64,000 nt of DNA from Antedon mediterranea. Its lineage: Eukaryota; Echinodermata; Crinoidea; Comatulida; Antedonidae. The stretch covers positions 16,623,001 through 16,687,000 of the forward strand of contig NC_092674.1 of the NCBI RefSeq assembly GCF_964355755.1. Direction: 5' to 3'. A model generated the notes under the pieces. That model did no database searches. It saw only the letters and a program-made list of their open reading frames with translations, and was not told where the DNA came from. Of this stretch, positions 22,901 through 33,288 are shown piece by piece (position 1 is the stretch's first letter; each line of letters begins with the position of its first letter). A program made the translations under genes and the position numbers.

Positions 22901-25348
22901 ATTTCCTTTATTGCATCAAGTAAACAATGATGAAATAATTTGGTTACTTCTATCACATCCTAGATTACCAAGAGCAGCTTCATACTTGATCATCGGATGT
23001 TATATACCACCAGCGTTTTTCTTACAACAAGCACTTTATTCATTAATAAGACTTGAGGAGGGTGGCTGTTTCGAAAACTGCTGGCCCTGATGGCATTCCA
23101 CAGAAAATGATCAAGGAATGTGCTTATGTATTTAGCCTACCTGTCACGCATATCATCAACTCGTCACATGCTGAGGGCAAAGTTCCCTCGCAATGGAAAA
23201 TGGCCAATGTGGTCCCTCTTCCAAAGACACCCCCCCCCTCCCCCCTCCATTGATAAATTAAGGCTCATCTTACTAACATGTACCTTAGCTAAGATTGTTG
23301 AAAAAAGGGTGTCGAAAGTTGTTATTAACGACAAATTAAGTCGTTTATTGATCCTCAGCAATATGGCAATCAGAAAGGGGTGTCCACGACCAACTGCCTG
23401 ATAGATGTGTAAATTTCTTAATTTCTAATATCCTCTCTTGTCACAGATTTTACTAAAGCATTCGATACCATAGATCACAGAATCGCCTTTGATACAGTAG
23501 ATCATATAATCTAGGTTTATCACCATTTATCTTGCAGTGGGTTGTTGACTTCCTGTCTGATTGCAAACAAAGATGTAATTATAAAAATTGTTTCTCCGAT
23601 TGGGAGGTTCTAAAAGGAGGCGTGCCCCAAGGGACTATTTTAGCTCCACTAATTTTTCTGTGTGTTATAAACTCTGATCTTAATGATATTGATAATGAAC
23701 CTAGTGCTCATATTAATGAATTCCATGTTTGAAAATATGTCGATGGCCTGACACTTGGAGAAAGTAAGTCTCGCAAGGATCAGATAAACTATATGATCGG
23801 TCAACCAATAATAAACTTGCGCTGAAGTGTCAGGTCATGCAAATTTATTTTGGTCGTAACAATATTCCAAACACAAATTTTCACATTTCTAATTTTTTTT
23901 CTACGTGTCGTGTTAAGTGATGACCTTAAATGGTATAGCCACGTTGACCAAATGATATCAAAAAAGCAAATTAAAAAAGGTTTATGCTAAGAAAATTAAG
24001 AGAATTTGGTTTGAACCATAGAGAATTAGTAAGTGTTTACTTGGGCTATATTCTTTTAGAATATGCTGCCCCTGTATGGTCTGGTGGGCTTTCTGTAAAA
24101 ATTCATGTTTCACTTGAAAGGGTGCAGAAACGCAGGACCAACCTGTGCATAAGTTTTGCAAAAAAAGTAAACAAAAATGAATGTTTTAATCACTGGCTAC
24201 CAAAATCAAAAAATGTTTCATCAATGCAACTTAGAAATAAAAGGAATATGAAATCCCTGTCACAAAAACTGAAAGTACTATGGATGTACGTATCCGAAAT
24301 AAAAGTAAAATGAATGAATGTTAAACAATCTCAAATATCAAAAAGAGACATGCAAAACAAATTTAGGATTTTGGGTTTTGTTTTTAAAAAAAACCCTGTA
24401 TATGCGGGTGTTGCTATAGCTAGGTATTCTTCAGAATAGCCACTCCACCACTAGAACTTAGAAGGTTACAAATTTTAAATATGTACATACCTTCACTATC
24501 ATAAGCTGCTAAGCGTAGAAGGCATTCAGCTAATTTCACATCTGCAGACTTTGCCTTAAGTATGCCATTGACAAGATCCTGTGTAAAGCCTGGATGTTTT
24601 TTCTCAACTTTGTTTAATGCTGCTCTCAATGTTTGGGCTGCAGCAAGATCTGTTTTTTGTAACTATGTTTGATATTAAATATTGTAAGTCTTTCTTATAT
24701 TAATATTGTGAAATTTATTTATTTTACAAATCCAATATGAATTTGAATAAATTAATTGAAATATCAAATTTCTAAACAACACTTAATAAGGTCAAGCATT
24801 TTTGCAAAAAGCAGCATTATCATCTGGCAGTCTAACTGGCATTACATGGAGCATTTATGTTGAAAGCATTATCAAATGCTGATGGTAGCAAAACATGAAC
24901 AATTGAAAAAAGACTTTCAAAACTGGCTTGATGGCACCTACCCTGACAATTTAGCCTAATTTAGCCTATGTTGATGGATTGGGGTGAGAGAAAGTGCTGA
25001 AATGGGCAGCGCGTATGAGTTGTGGAAAATCATTGTTGGTGAGGTATTATACAAAATGTACCAGTACTACTATGTAAAACATTGCAGCGCTATATAAAAA
25101 GCTACATAGCACATGAATTCACTCATCTTTCTTAATTACAATCAATTTCCATATTCCAGACAACCATGTTATGTTTGGTTTAAATTTACATTAGGGAAGA
25201 ACAGAATTACTATAACATTTCTCTACATTTCTGAAAAGAGGAGTTAAAAAGAAAATTATTATTACTCACCTCATCTAAAACTGGAAATATTACAACATGC
25301 AATGGAAGCGAGACAACTGATGATCCATCATCATCTTCCATTATCATT
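19823..25348 (-). CDS. PDCD10: PDCD10 (CCM3) gene, partial: coding exons 1-3
   Basis: PDCD10 is a scaffold protein that binds GCKIII kinases and CCM2 and acts in cell-junction, Golgi and STRIPAK signalling. Three minus-strand exons at 25270-25347, 24491-24662 and 19823-19949 join in phase 0, then 1. They encode about 125 residues matching the N-terminal half of the animal protein (about 212 residues in vertebrates): [16 protein letters not shown], then [14 protein letters not shown], then [11 protein letters not shown] and [16 protein letters not shown]. This covers the dimerisation region and the linker start. All junctions use GT/AG. The C-terminal focal-adhesion-targeting homology domain is not found between 1 and 19822, so either intron 3 is longer than the remaining window or the gene is broken. 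Intron 2 (4.5 kb) holds two LINE remnants. Identification is from recalled family sequence. Confidence 0.93.
20660..21365 (+). repeat. DR1-bearing repeat, left arm of a 700-bp long-range inverted repeat
   Basis: Two to three tandem units of about 300 bp carry GGGTCAAAGGTCA (20757-20769 and 21055-21067), GGCATTTC.GGTCATTT and GTGGTTG.CGAGAT phrases. The reverse complement matches 40917-41615, at roughly 97% in the best 100-bp stretch I compared. The same family forms the arms of the element at 44281-47518. Open frames here are accidental. Confidence 0.9.
21432..22140 (-). pseudogene. LINE endonuclease-region remnant in PDCD10 intron 2
   Basis: On the minus strand, frames give [12 protein letters not shown], then [10 protein letters not shown], then [15 protein letters not shown] and [14 protein letters not shown]. 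These are the pre-endonuclease basic stretch and the apurinic/apyrimidinic endonuclease motifs of jockey/CR1-like LINE ORF2 proteins. The end has [12 protein letters not shown] where functional copies have a GDFN-type motif, so a catalytic position looks degraded. The coding track shifts frame and has stops. No reverse transcriptase is attached. Confidence 0.8.
22141..23042. other. PDCD10 intron 2 sequence without identified gene
   Basis: A 99-codon minus-strand frame at 22318-22617 shows no known motif. Its higher GC suggests part of an older repeat, but I cannot assign it. Confidence 0.4.
23043..24310 (+). pseudogene. LINE reverse transcriptase remnant in PDCD10 intron 2
   Basis: The first frame gives [16 protein letters not shown] and [15 protein letters not shown], the N-terminal reverse-transcriptase motifs. 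A C-rich run at 23229-23247 shifts the frame to [19 protein letters not shown]. Later pieces give [13 protein letters not shown] and KYVDG, the latter at the place of the catalytic Y.DD box with the second Asp lost. The end is [13 protein letters not shown] and ERVQKR. Several stops and deletions make it inactive. It is antisense to the host gene. Confidence 0.9.
24491..24662 (-). CDS. PDCD10: PDCD10 coding exon 2
   Basis: The acceptor AACATAG precedes TTACAAAAAACAGATC and the donor is GTGAAG|GTATGT. The exon is 172 nt, phase 0 in and 1 out. It encodes [20 protein letters not shown], then [13 protein letters not shown] and [14 protein letters not shown], matching the first helices of the PDCD10 dimerisation domain. 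The frame of the first codons is confirmed by continuity with exon 1. Confidence 0.95.
24663..25269. other. PDCD10 intron 1
   Basis: 607 bp between the first two coding exons. No repeat or other gene is recognised. Confidence 0.6.
25270..25347 (-). CDS. PDCD10: PDCD10 first coding exon
   Basis: The frame starts [10 protein letters not shown] and continues [16 protein letters not shown] to the donor GATGAG|GTGAGT. The related vertebrate start has an acidic stretch before the VSVPLYAVMYPVFNELE segment. ATG at 25347 is chosen because only one base separates it from a possible acceptor (CTACAG), which would imply an upstream non-coding exon. A second ATG lies two codons on. Confidence 0.88.
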
Positions 25349-25559
25349 CTGTAGTGAAGTGGTTTCAGGGAAAACTTTAAAAATAAATATATAATATAAA
25401 GTTTTTTTGCTTATTTACTTTAAAAGTGGCGGATATCTGGATAGGCCTAGACTAGTAGGGACTATTCAACGAGGAAACAGACAACCGGGCCCATTGTAAG
25501 GTGATCAGGCCAAATAATATTATTATTATCATCAGGTCATAAATGCAGTAATCTTTTCC

Positions 25560-25639
25560 TGTTCGCATTTTCTAGCGTACGTGCACGTGGCGTTGTGGTG
25601 CGGATAACCAACTCGTCAAAGTGACGAGTTCAAATCTAG
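25560..25639 (+). mobile_element. Solo Helitron-like 3' end
   Basis: GTGCACGTGGCGTTGTGGTG, then CGGATAACC, then a perfect 9-bp hairpin AACTCGTCA / TGACGAGTT (25610-25630), CAAAT, and CTAG (25636-25639) followed by T. This is the plus-oriented version of the terminus seen at 6746. The 5' part of the element is absent. It sits about 200 bp upstream of the PDCD10 start. Confidence 0.65.
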
Positions 25640-26333
25640 TTTTAGTTAAGATCATGGGACTGCAGACTCTTGTAGTTAGAGTAATCTTTATTTACTTTAG
25701 CAGTCTCTGACCAATTAACTGTATATTTTTCATTTGGTTTGTTGGTCAAATAAATGTAAATGAAATAGGCCTAGGGTTTGTTTGATCAGGATGATGAGAC
25801 GAGAATACACATTGTGTCGTCTCGCTTGTCAAGCATGCAGCAGCAACGAGAGAGAAAGATGGGAGGAGACATATAACGTAACATGATAACATGACCTTAA
25901 CAACTAACCACCAAACTGCTGAAAAAAAATATACAGCGCTTTTTTGATATTTTCAAAAAATTGTTGAATTTGTTTGTTTGTACATACTAATATTAATATA
26001 CTGAAGTAAATAACAGAAAGAAAAGCCCTTGAGTACACCTCCACTCAGTCAGAAAGCTATGTTGGTAACGCATCACTGATTTCATTAATTGTGAGGTTGC
26101 GCTTTGTGGAAAATGGAGGAATTTTTCCAATTTTAGTACACTTAAAAAATGGTATAATTTTAATATTAGATACAATTAGTAAACAATAAACGTATTTCAA
26201 TACAAGCATAAATAAAAACTGCGATCTAAATTCCACAGTTTTTTTTGCGTTTTGAGAAATATCATTATTTTATGTATGAAATTATGTTTTTTTTTAATGA
26301 AAATCATTCAATTTCATATTTTCGAGATAAGAG
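25640..26333. other. Upstream flank of PDCD10
   Basis: No gene is recognised. A GAGACGAGAAT..GTCGTCTCGC stretch near 25797-25826 is locally palindromic. The rest is AT-rich and unassigned. Confidence 0.4.
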
Positions 26334-26358
26334 GCGGATTGCTATAAAACAGTCATAA

Positions 26359-27474
26359 CACTTTGACTGCCAGAGGTTTTTCCAATTAGAAACTGCAACC
26401 GCCAGCGTTTTTAGCCCAATTCGATGTTTTTATTAAAGCTGATTGAAACTATGTATGTGATCTGATTTATATGTAATTTAGACTAAAATAATCATAAAGA
26501 TTTTAGCTTTACAATGGTACCAAGAACGATTTTCAAATCGCAATATGTAAATCGTAATAGTAAAATAAAAGTAACCCACTTTTTTAGTTTTTCGTAGTTT
26601 CGCGCAAGAAAGTTGAGATATTCGCGATTTTGTGCAAGACATCACAATATGAAAATATCACTCGGTGAGATCAACAAACAATGAAAAAGTTACTTACACG
26701 GCACCGATAGGCCTATAAAAACAAGTTATCACTATCGAAAAATGTATTACCTTTTATAAATCATAAATCTTACATCAATGTTTCGCCAAAATCCACATAG
26801 TAAAGACACCAGGCCTAATTAACCAGGCCTAAAGTTTGTCCGGAACCGTTTTACGACTAGGCCTAGCTTAGCCATTTTCATGGTTTTTAAATTCGCGAAA
26901 GAATTTGCAATTTTGGGGAAAAAAATCGGCGACCTTTCACAAATTTTGCAAAAGCAAATTTGACCTTAGCGTTAGCGTAGATATCCATACCATTCCTAAA
27001 CAAGTTTGTTGCGTGAAACTCGGTCACTTACAGTGAAACACCAAAACAATTAGGGTATACATACAATAATAAAATTAAATTAAAGACTTCATATGAAAAT
27101 GACTCCATTAATTTTTATTCAGATAACAAATAACATACCAATCCACAAAAACCTTTGTAATGCTTCGGCGGCATAGCTAGCGCGCGACCGATACACAATG
27201 CGCCAAGCTATCGCTCTACGCGCTACTGTGATGCGCGGTGTATGTTATTTCGACAGGTACTATTTTGACAGTCATTCGTAACCAGATTAGTTACTTTCAA
27301 ATAGTAAAATATTGACAGTCCAGACCGAATATATTGTCCATATTTATAGTATACCAATAATTAACCTATCTACCGGATTTCGTAAAAAAAACGCGAAACA
27401 CGAAGATCCTTGTGTTTGGCAGTCAAGCGTTGTGTTTCCAAACACGAAGATCTTCGTGTTTGGCAGTCAAAGTG
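26359..27474. mobile_element. piggyBac-type non-autonomous element A
   Basis: The ends are CACTTTGACTGCCA and its inverse TGGCAGTCAAAGTG. The flanks are ATAA (26355-26358) and TTAA (27475-27478), matching the TTAA target of piggyBac elements with one mutation. At the right end two nearly identical palindromes lie in tandem: 27396-27417 (two mismatches) and 27438-27463 (perfect, 26 bp). Each is followed by GGCAGTCAA or close to it. No transposase frame. The element is inserted in a copy of the 18071-type MITE, whose left end remains at 26334-26354. Confidence 0.85.
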
Positions 27475-27504
27475 TTAACTGATGGTCTTAACTCCCCAAA
27501 AAGC

Positions 27505-28240
27505 TGGCTTTTACTTACTTGTTTACTTGTTTCCCGTACACTTTCGTCTACGGGATCGAGGCGAAGCACTCAGTGCTTAAAAGCCCCTCTTAGCAATAAA
27601 ATCATATTCTATATAGGGTGAAAACTTCAGCGGGTGGTTAGACCATGCGACGTTAAGTTTTGCTTTGAACAAGTTCACCGTAGCACATGAAACTACATCC
27701 GCAGGCAGAGCATTCCATAAGAGAATAACTCTCCTGGAGAACGTGTCCCTCCTAATATTAAGACGAGAGCTTTTAAACTTGAGTTTATATGGGTGTCCAC
27801 GGGTCCGAGATTCTAGATCAAATTCAAAAAATGTGTTGATCGAAATACGATCGAAACTTTTAACAATCCTAAAGACTTGGATAATATCCGCTCTCTGCCT
27901 TCGATATCTCATGGTAGGAAGACCAAGAATTCTCAAACGTTGTTCATAAGGAATATTACGGTACCTAGGAATCAATCTTGTTGCTCTTTGCTGGACCTTC
28001 TCTATTTCGTCCTGATCTCGTTTTCTAATAGGATTATAAACAGTGTTACAATATTCAAGCGTTGGCCTTACAATAGACTTATACAGCTTCAAAAATCCAT
28101 CTTTATTCAAGAATTTAAAAGATCTATAAATCATTCCTAGTTTCTTATTAGCTCTTTTACAAATATCCGCTACATGCAAATTAAAGATTAAACTAGGATC
28201 AAAGGTAACACCTAGATCTTTCTCCTGCTTTACCTGCTTT
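27505..28240 (-). pseudogene. LINE C-terminal fragment
   Basis: A 200-residue open frame (27577-28179), extended upstream by QEKDLGVTFDPSL, encodes the post-palm part of a jockey/CR1-like reverse transcriptase: RPTLEYCNTVYNP, IEKVQQRATRLIP and, near the end, SRRVILLWNALPADVV. The sequence after the stop runs to a tail with AAGTAAGTAAAAG at about 27505. Catalytic motifs are missing because the copy is 5' truncated at 28240. Being fully open, it may be a younger copy than its neighbours. Confidence 0.92.
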
Positions 28241-28309
28241 ATCAGATAGATGGTCTGGATCTGGATGAATACTGACGAAGGACCACATGGGTATAAGCCC
28301 CAGGGGTCT

Positions 28310-28480
28310 TACTAAGTCTAAAGCCACTCCTGTTAGACCATTGCTATAAAGCGGTCTTTAGACCGCGTACAGTAACAAATTAATAGAGGGCGTACTTTCC
28401 TAAGCGCTAAGACTGTTTATAGCAGTCCGCCCCCGTTAATATCTTTCACCAAATGGAATAGTGAATTGAAGACCGTTTAT
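28310..28480. mobile_element. MITE fragment related to 18071-18447
   Basis: It shares AAAGCCAC..TGTTAGACCATTGCTATAAA and the right end GTTTATAGCAGTCCGCCCCC, then CACCAAATGGAATAG. The left end is not preserved. Confidence 0.65.
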
Positions 28481-28659
28481 AGGCCTATAGACCGCTTGTA
28501 TACAAATAATAGCGCGACCAAAATAAAACGCGACTGATATCAATCAAACGTAACTAATATAATAAAAAGCGTATCTAGGCTAGCGCTCCATACAAAATAC
28601 CGGATGTTGATTTTATCGCAACCGATTTCAAGCGCGACCGATTTCATCTGACACCCTAA

Positions 28660-28790
28660 CGAGGCTAGCCGGCTAGGCCTAGGCCTAGCCTAGGCCTAGA
28701 CGGATCCCGCCTAGACTACCGAGTATTTTTGTTTGTAGGCCTAGGCCTACCTAGGCTAGGCCTACTAGCCTATAGGTCTAGCCTAATTAA
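28660..28790. repeat. GGCCTAGGCCTA-rich cluster
   Basis: Dense overlapping TAGGCCTA and CCTAGGCC palindromes. Similar clusters occur at 38905-38985 and 39085-39170, with isolated copies in many places. Meaning unknown. Confidence 0.7.
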
Positions 28791-29392
28791 TAAGCTCAAA
28801 AAGTATCTAAAAAATATTTTCATGTTGACATTATTCTCTTTTATGAATAAGGTAGGCCTAGATTACTTACTTCCAACAAAATACGAATCGCCAGGCTCTA
28901 TGCGCAAGTAAAAAACGATCGAAATTTCATTGAATTGATTGATATTCGGAGTCGATCCACGTCCGTACGGAAAAAAAATCGCAACCCGGAAATAGTATAA
29001 TTAAAGAATATACAGTAATCGTCAGAGAAGAATGAGCAATCCGCGATTTTTGGATTGGAAATTTGTATCACTTTTAAAAGAGCATGGGTGCCCGCCCTCA
29101 CACGGGCGGATGTATACAGACTAAAGAAGATACCGTATTATGTCACATTAAATACCTATGAAAATGTTATAATCCAAAAAATAGACAAATTTTATGGAAA
29201 AACGATCATCTTTATTGATTGATGACTCAATCCCATAATTAATCGTTGTGTTCTTTTAAAGTTTAATCTGTACATAGTTCCTTGATTTCTTTTTGATTTA
29301 TTTTGATTTATTTTTTACTACTTTTGATTTACTTTTGTTGTATACTCAGTTCGTAGTTTTTTTGGACGCACCGTTTGACACGTGTGCCACCG

Positions 29393-29520
29393 ATATAAAG
29401 GTGTCGTTTTCAAAAAAAGATTATTATTTACTGTTACTATTTACAGTAATAATAACTAGTTATAGCCTAGTTATAGTAATAGTAAATAATAATCTTTATT
29501 GGAAAACGACACCTTTATAT
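29393..29520. repeat. 128-bp hairpin with 48-bp arms
   Basis: The arms (29393-29440 and 29473-29520) begin ATATAAAGGTGTCGTTTTC and match at about 45 of 48 positions. A 32-nt AT-rich spacer separates them. Probably a small foldback element. Confidence 0.9.
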
Positions 29521-29570
29521 TGCTATTGCTATTATTCTTATTAGTATTGTTGGGGTGTCTAGAAAACTAA

Positions 29571-29652
29571 GATCTAGAAAACTAAGACCTAAGATATCTT
29601 AGTTTTCTAGATCTAGAAAACTAAGATATCTTAGGTCTTAGTTTTCTAGATC
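29571..29652. repeat. Perfect 82-bp palindrome
   Basis: The two 41-bp arms are exact inverses meeting at 29611/29612 with no spacer. Each arm is built from CTAGAAAACTAAGA-type words. A decayed version follows at about 29679-29735. Confidence 0.93.
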
Positions 29653-29735
29653 CGATGATGGTTGTCTGGAAAACTAAGATCTAGAAAACAAAGACCTAAA
29701 TCTTAGTTTTCTAGATCTAGAAAACTAATAATTTT

Positions 29736-30852
29736 TTGTAATGGTGGGTTGTACCATTATATCAAGGGTAATGTATGTTTAGTGACTTTTCACGCTGCTG
29801 CTTTAGCCAGGTACGTCCCAAGAGGACTACTCATACAGAAGCTAAATCAAGCAGCATTTATAGTTCTAGAGACCGACGTTTTTGGTACTTTGTAAACTGG
29901 GACGGGTTATGCTAAAATTACAAGCCCCAAAGCACGTCTGGGAGAAGAGAGTCTATGAAAAAAATTGCTGATAATACAGTATTATAGAATGCATGTAGAC
30001 AGTAATCTGTAAAATCTTGTCCAATAAATAATGACTTTGTTTTTGCTGTCAACATAGGCCAGTATTATAATAATTCACTGTCAAATAATCAAAATATTAT
30101 TTCTGGTATTTACAATGAGTCCTATTTGACTGTCAATCTATATATTAATACTGTAATTCGCTGTCAGATAATCATTGAATTATTACCAAAACAGTCCATA
30201 TACAGTAATAGTAAAATGTTTGGTTATAATAAATAGGATACAATTTGTTCGGACACGTCACTTGAAGCATCTAGGTTTGATGAAGTGACCCCCAGACTTG
30301 ACCTTAGCAATAAAATAAACTAAAGTGACAGAAATTGAATCTGTTTAGTATAATAAAGTAATATTATTTAGACATCATTTTTATTTAAATTATTTAATAA
30401 GCAGATTCAGTATTTTTTATTTTTCAATTTCAACTGCACAATTATGACATATCGAAGTATGAATTCTTGTTGTATTTTACTTCAAATACAAAAGTTATTC
30501 ACTTCTGTAACAAAAAATTAATATTTATTCATGTATAAAAACAGAAAAGAAACGTTTAATTATAACCCAAAAACCATTGTCTGACAGACAATTTAAGTAT
30601 TTTTTGCTTTAAATTACATTTTTTCAGGTAAATAATTGTTTGGTTATTAATGTGAATAACTATTAGGCCTATGTGAAAATAAAATGACACATTCAAAAAC
30701 AAATTTGAAATAAAAAATATTTTTCAGAGGACAATATAATACGGTATATTGTCTTTTAAAACTGTACCGCCGAATGCTGAAAAAGCCGAACGTAATACTA
30801 AAAGAGCCGAATAGAATTAAAGTTTGCTGCCGGAGGCAGCGATGGCGTTCCA
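29736..30852. other. Intergenic stretch, no gene recognised
   Basis: Positions 29925-29960 share CGTCTGGGAGAAGAGAGTCT with the repeat near 15140. AAAGAGCCGAAT near 30799 recurs near 38577. Otherwise AT-rich and unassigned. Confidence 0.4.
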
Positions 30853-31580
30853 TAGCAAAAAGATACTTGGTGTTATCCGCAGGAACTTTAATTCATGCAT
30901 GGAGGTATTTTATACCTCCATGATTCATGTAGGCCTACATCAGAGATAAAATCACGCTTATATTTATCACTTGTGCAACCAAAATTGGAGTGTGGCTGCG
31001 CAGCATTTCCAAGTACAATTTACAAACAAGGAAAGATACCGCTTAGATATGATCCAAAGATCAGCAGCCAAATTATGTAAAAATGACTATTCCCGGGAAT
31101 CAAGTGTCACATCAATGCTACATGAACTTGAATAGCAAAGTCTTGAGACAAGACGTACTATCACGCGGTTAATCATGTAATAAGTCACTCATTGGGAACA
31201 TCGATTGGAAAAACCTCTGCGTCAATAAAGAAAAACCCATGAACAAACGTCTTCTTCTTCTTATCGAATCCACAAATTAGATATTGTGTTTCAGCCAAAG
31301 CTGCACACAATCATGAGCAGCCGTTGAAGCAGCAAGGTCTTTTGCTGTGCATCTCTGATTCAAAAGTGGTTTATTGTTTGTGGCTCAGATCTGCACACAC
31401 AGGTTACATCTGCATTTTTCGAGTACAGCGGCCAACCAACGTCAACAAGACAAGAACGACTTTCCTCGAATATAGTTTTTTCCCATGGACAGTGAAACAT
31501 TGGAATGAATTACCACACAACATATTTTTGTTCAATTTTAAAATGGACTTAAAAAATACTTCGGCATAATGTGTACAATG
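30853..31580 (+). pseudogene. LINE C-terminal fragment, multiply broken
   Basis: Frames in series give KKILGVIRRNFNSC, then SRLYLSLVQPKLECG, then QRSAAKLCKNDYSRESSV and LETRRTITRLIM, and finally FFPWTVKHWNELPHNIFLF. This is the usual ending of a jockey/CR1-like LINE ORF2. At least three frame changes and stops separate the pieces, and a small insertion lies near 30895-30940. No catalytic motifs are present. Confidence 0.88.
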
Positions 31581-31632
31581 AACTCATCACAACCTTCAAT
31601 CAACCCAGTCATATCAACAACTAAAGGTCGGG

Positions 31633-32040
31633 CAAAGAACTTATAACACAAGAATCTCCTGTTCTTCAATTTGCATTCAAAACACAGTATCGGAAGTACA
31701 GGGTTAAAAGGTCAAACTGGGCGACGCCATTTCACAACCTGGAGAAGCGCCCCCTCCAAACTAGGAAGTCAATTACTCTACCCCCTATAGTATTAGCAGA
31801 CCCCCTCTATGATTTTGACTTTCTAATTTGATGCGGGCGCCCTACTCCTCAGTCAATTACTCTATCCCCTCTAGAGCATTAGCAGATCCCCTCTATGATT
31901 TTGACTTTCTAATTTGAAGCGGGCGCCCTACTCCATGGCTCACAATGGCGGCACCCATATCTCTATTCTATCCCACAATGCCTTTCGAAATTGTTACGCG
32001 CTTCGGACGAACAGGAGATTCTTGTGTTATAAGTTCTTTG
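31633..32040. mobile_element. hAT-type MITE with 32-bp perfect TIRs and exact 8-bp target duplication
   Basis: The terminal 32 bp (beginning CAAAGAACTTATAACACAAG) are perfectly inverted at 31633-31664 and 32009-32040. The 8-bp AGGTCGGG flanks both sides (31625-31632 and 32041-32048). An 8-bp duplication and CA-starting ends fit the hAT superfamily. There is no reading frame. The interior holds an 84-bp tandem duplication. Confidence 0.96.
31767..31936. repeat. 84-bp tandem duplication inside the hAT MITE
   Basis: Units 31767-31850 and 31851-31936 both start AGTCAATTACTCTA and end GCGGGCGCCCTACTCC, with a few differences between them. Confidence 0.92.
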
Positions 32041-32081
32041 AGGTCGGGTCATAAACTCTAGTGTGATGCAGTTTTCCTGCT

Positions 32082-32278
32082 TAAAGGGTCTTTCACACCT
32101 GTTCCAACACGGTTCCGGTCCGGCGCCGGAAAATACAATCGAACGTCAATGTTTCGTTTTCACGCGGCTACGCGCATATCGATTGGCGCATAGCCGCGGT
32201 GAGCGTCGTGAAAACGCAACATTGATGTTCGATTCGCCGGACCGGAACCGTGCCGGAACGGGTGTGAAAGACCCTTTA
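32082..32278. mobile_element. Near-perfect palindromic MITE (197 bp)
   Basis: Starting TAAAGGGTCTTTCACACC and ending GGTGTGAAAGACCCTTTA, the two halves are inverses for most of their length, through GGTTCCGGTCCGG and CGTTTTCACG to a centre near 32180. TA occurs at both borders. It is GC-rich against its surroundings. A 98-codon open frame runs through it by chance. Confidence 0.9.
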
Positions 32279-32537
32279 TTGGAATATAATGATCCAGATC
32301 CAGTCCTTTTCAATATAAGACATTATTCACGCGCGTTCAACATCCGGGTTAGCAACTGACATAGTTACTGGGTAGACGCTCTGATTTGCTATAAATCCTA
32401 CATTCCCCCAGCAATGAGAAAATCTCCTTAAAAAATAAATACAAATTTAACTTAAACAATGCAAACTCAAAACATTATCATAAACGTATTATAACTTAAA
32501 CTACATTGATCATACTTATTCCCATTGATCAAACTTT

Positions 32538-32840
32538 ATCAGTTTTACAACAGGACGCTTATGAACCTTCTCGTCTACGTCTACTACTCTCACTCTGTTT
32601 AATCCTGACTCATCCCATTGTGGGTCCAAGCTAACTAGTCGGATACCTTTTTGCACATTTTTCCCACTCTGCAGCAACTGCACTTCTTCTGGGAAACATT
32701 CTCTCGTAAAAGCATCAGTTCCATATCTCCCACTTTCTGCACATCTAATGCTTCGGAATCTACTCGGTATACTGTCTTTCTATATTCTTCTGACATACCT
32801 TCCCATGTTCCAAATTCCGCTACATTTAAATTAATCACCT
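32538..32840 (-). pseudogene. BEL/Pao pol: region between RNase H and integrase
   Basis: One minus frame gives FPEEVQLLQSGKNVQKG then LVSLDPQWDESGLNRVRVV, the pattern (FPEE..L..G..V.K, L.P..DE.GL.RV) that precedes the zinc-binding part of BEL integrases. The reading switches frame within the region. Confidence 0.7.
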
Positions 32841-33078
32841 GAGTTTATAATAGCCCCGCAAAACTTTACTCCTTTTTCTTTCCCTTTGTCTTCCTAAATT
32901 TCAATTCTTTTATGGGGCCATTCCTGCATGGGTAGTTTGAGGAACATCGACCATTTATGTTTTCTACTGGAATTCTTCATCCGCTGAGTTCAAGCTGCCT
33001 GGCACATGTCTCCAACTCTTTATTTCTGTTTTACTTTGAATCTCTGCTACCCTGATGCCTAAAAATGATTCGAAGTGA

Positions 33079-33288
33079 CTAACTGAGCTTCCTGATCCAA
33101 CCGAGAACTACAATGCTGTCTGTCATCATGATAATCTCATTGAACCTCAGCGTCAATTTTTCGGTTACTGCAGCTTTCATTCTAGCTGCTATTACAGCCG
33201 CTTGAAGCTCGAGCCTTGGAACAGTAAGTGTCTTTAACGGTGTTACTCTTGATTTACCTATTATAATCATAATTAGATAGTGTATCAT
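33079..33288 (-). pseudogene. BEL/Pao RNase H fragment
   Basis: The frame contains GKSRVTPLKTLTVPRLELQA and MMTDSIVVLGWIRKLS. The PRLELQAA and TDS.VVLGWI motifs are characteristic of the BEL/Pao RNase H domain. The copy is truncated on both sides. Confidence 0.9.

Noticed and set aside
32063-32359. 98-codon frame over the palindromic MITE
   Set aside because: The frame is a consequence of the palindrome and reads straight through the terminal repeats.
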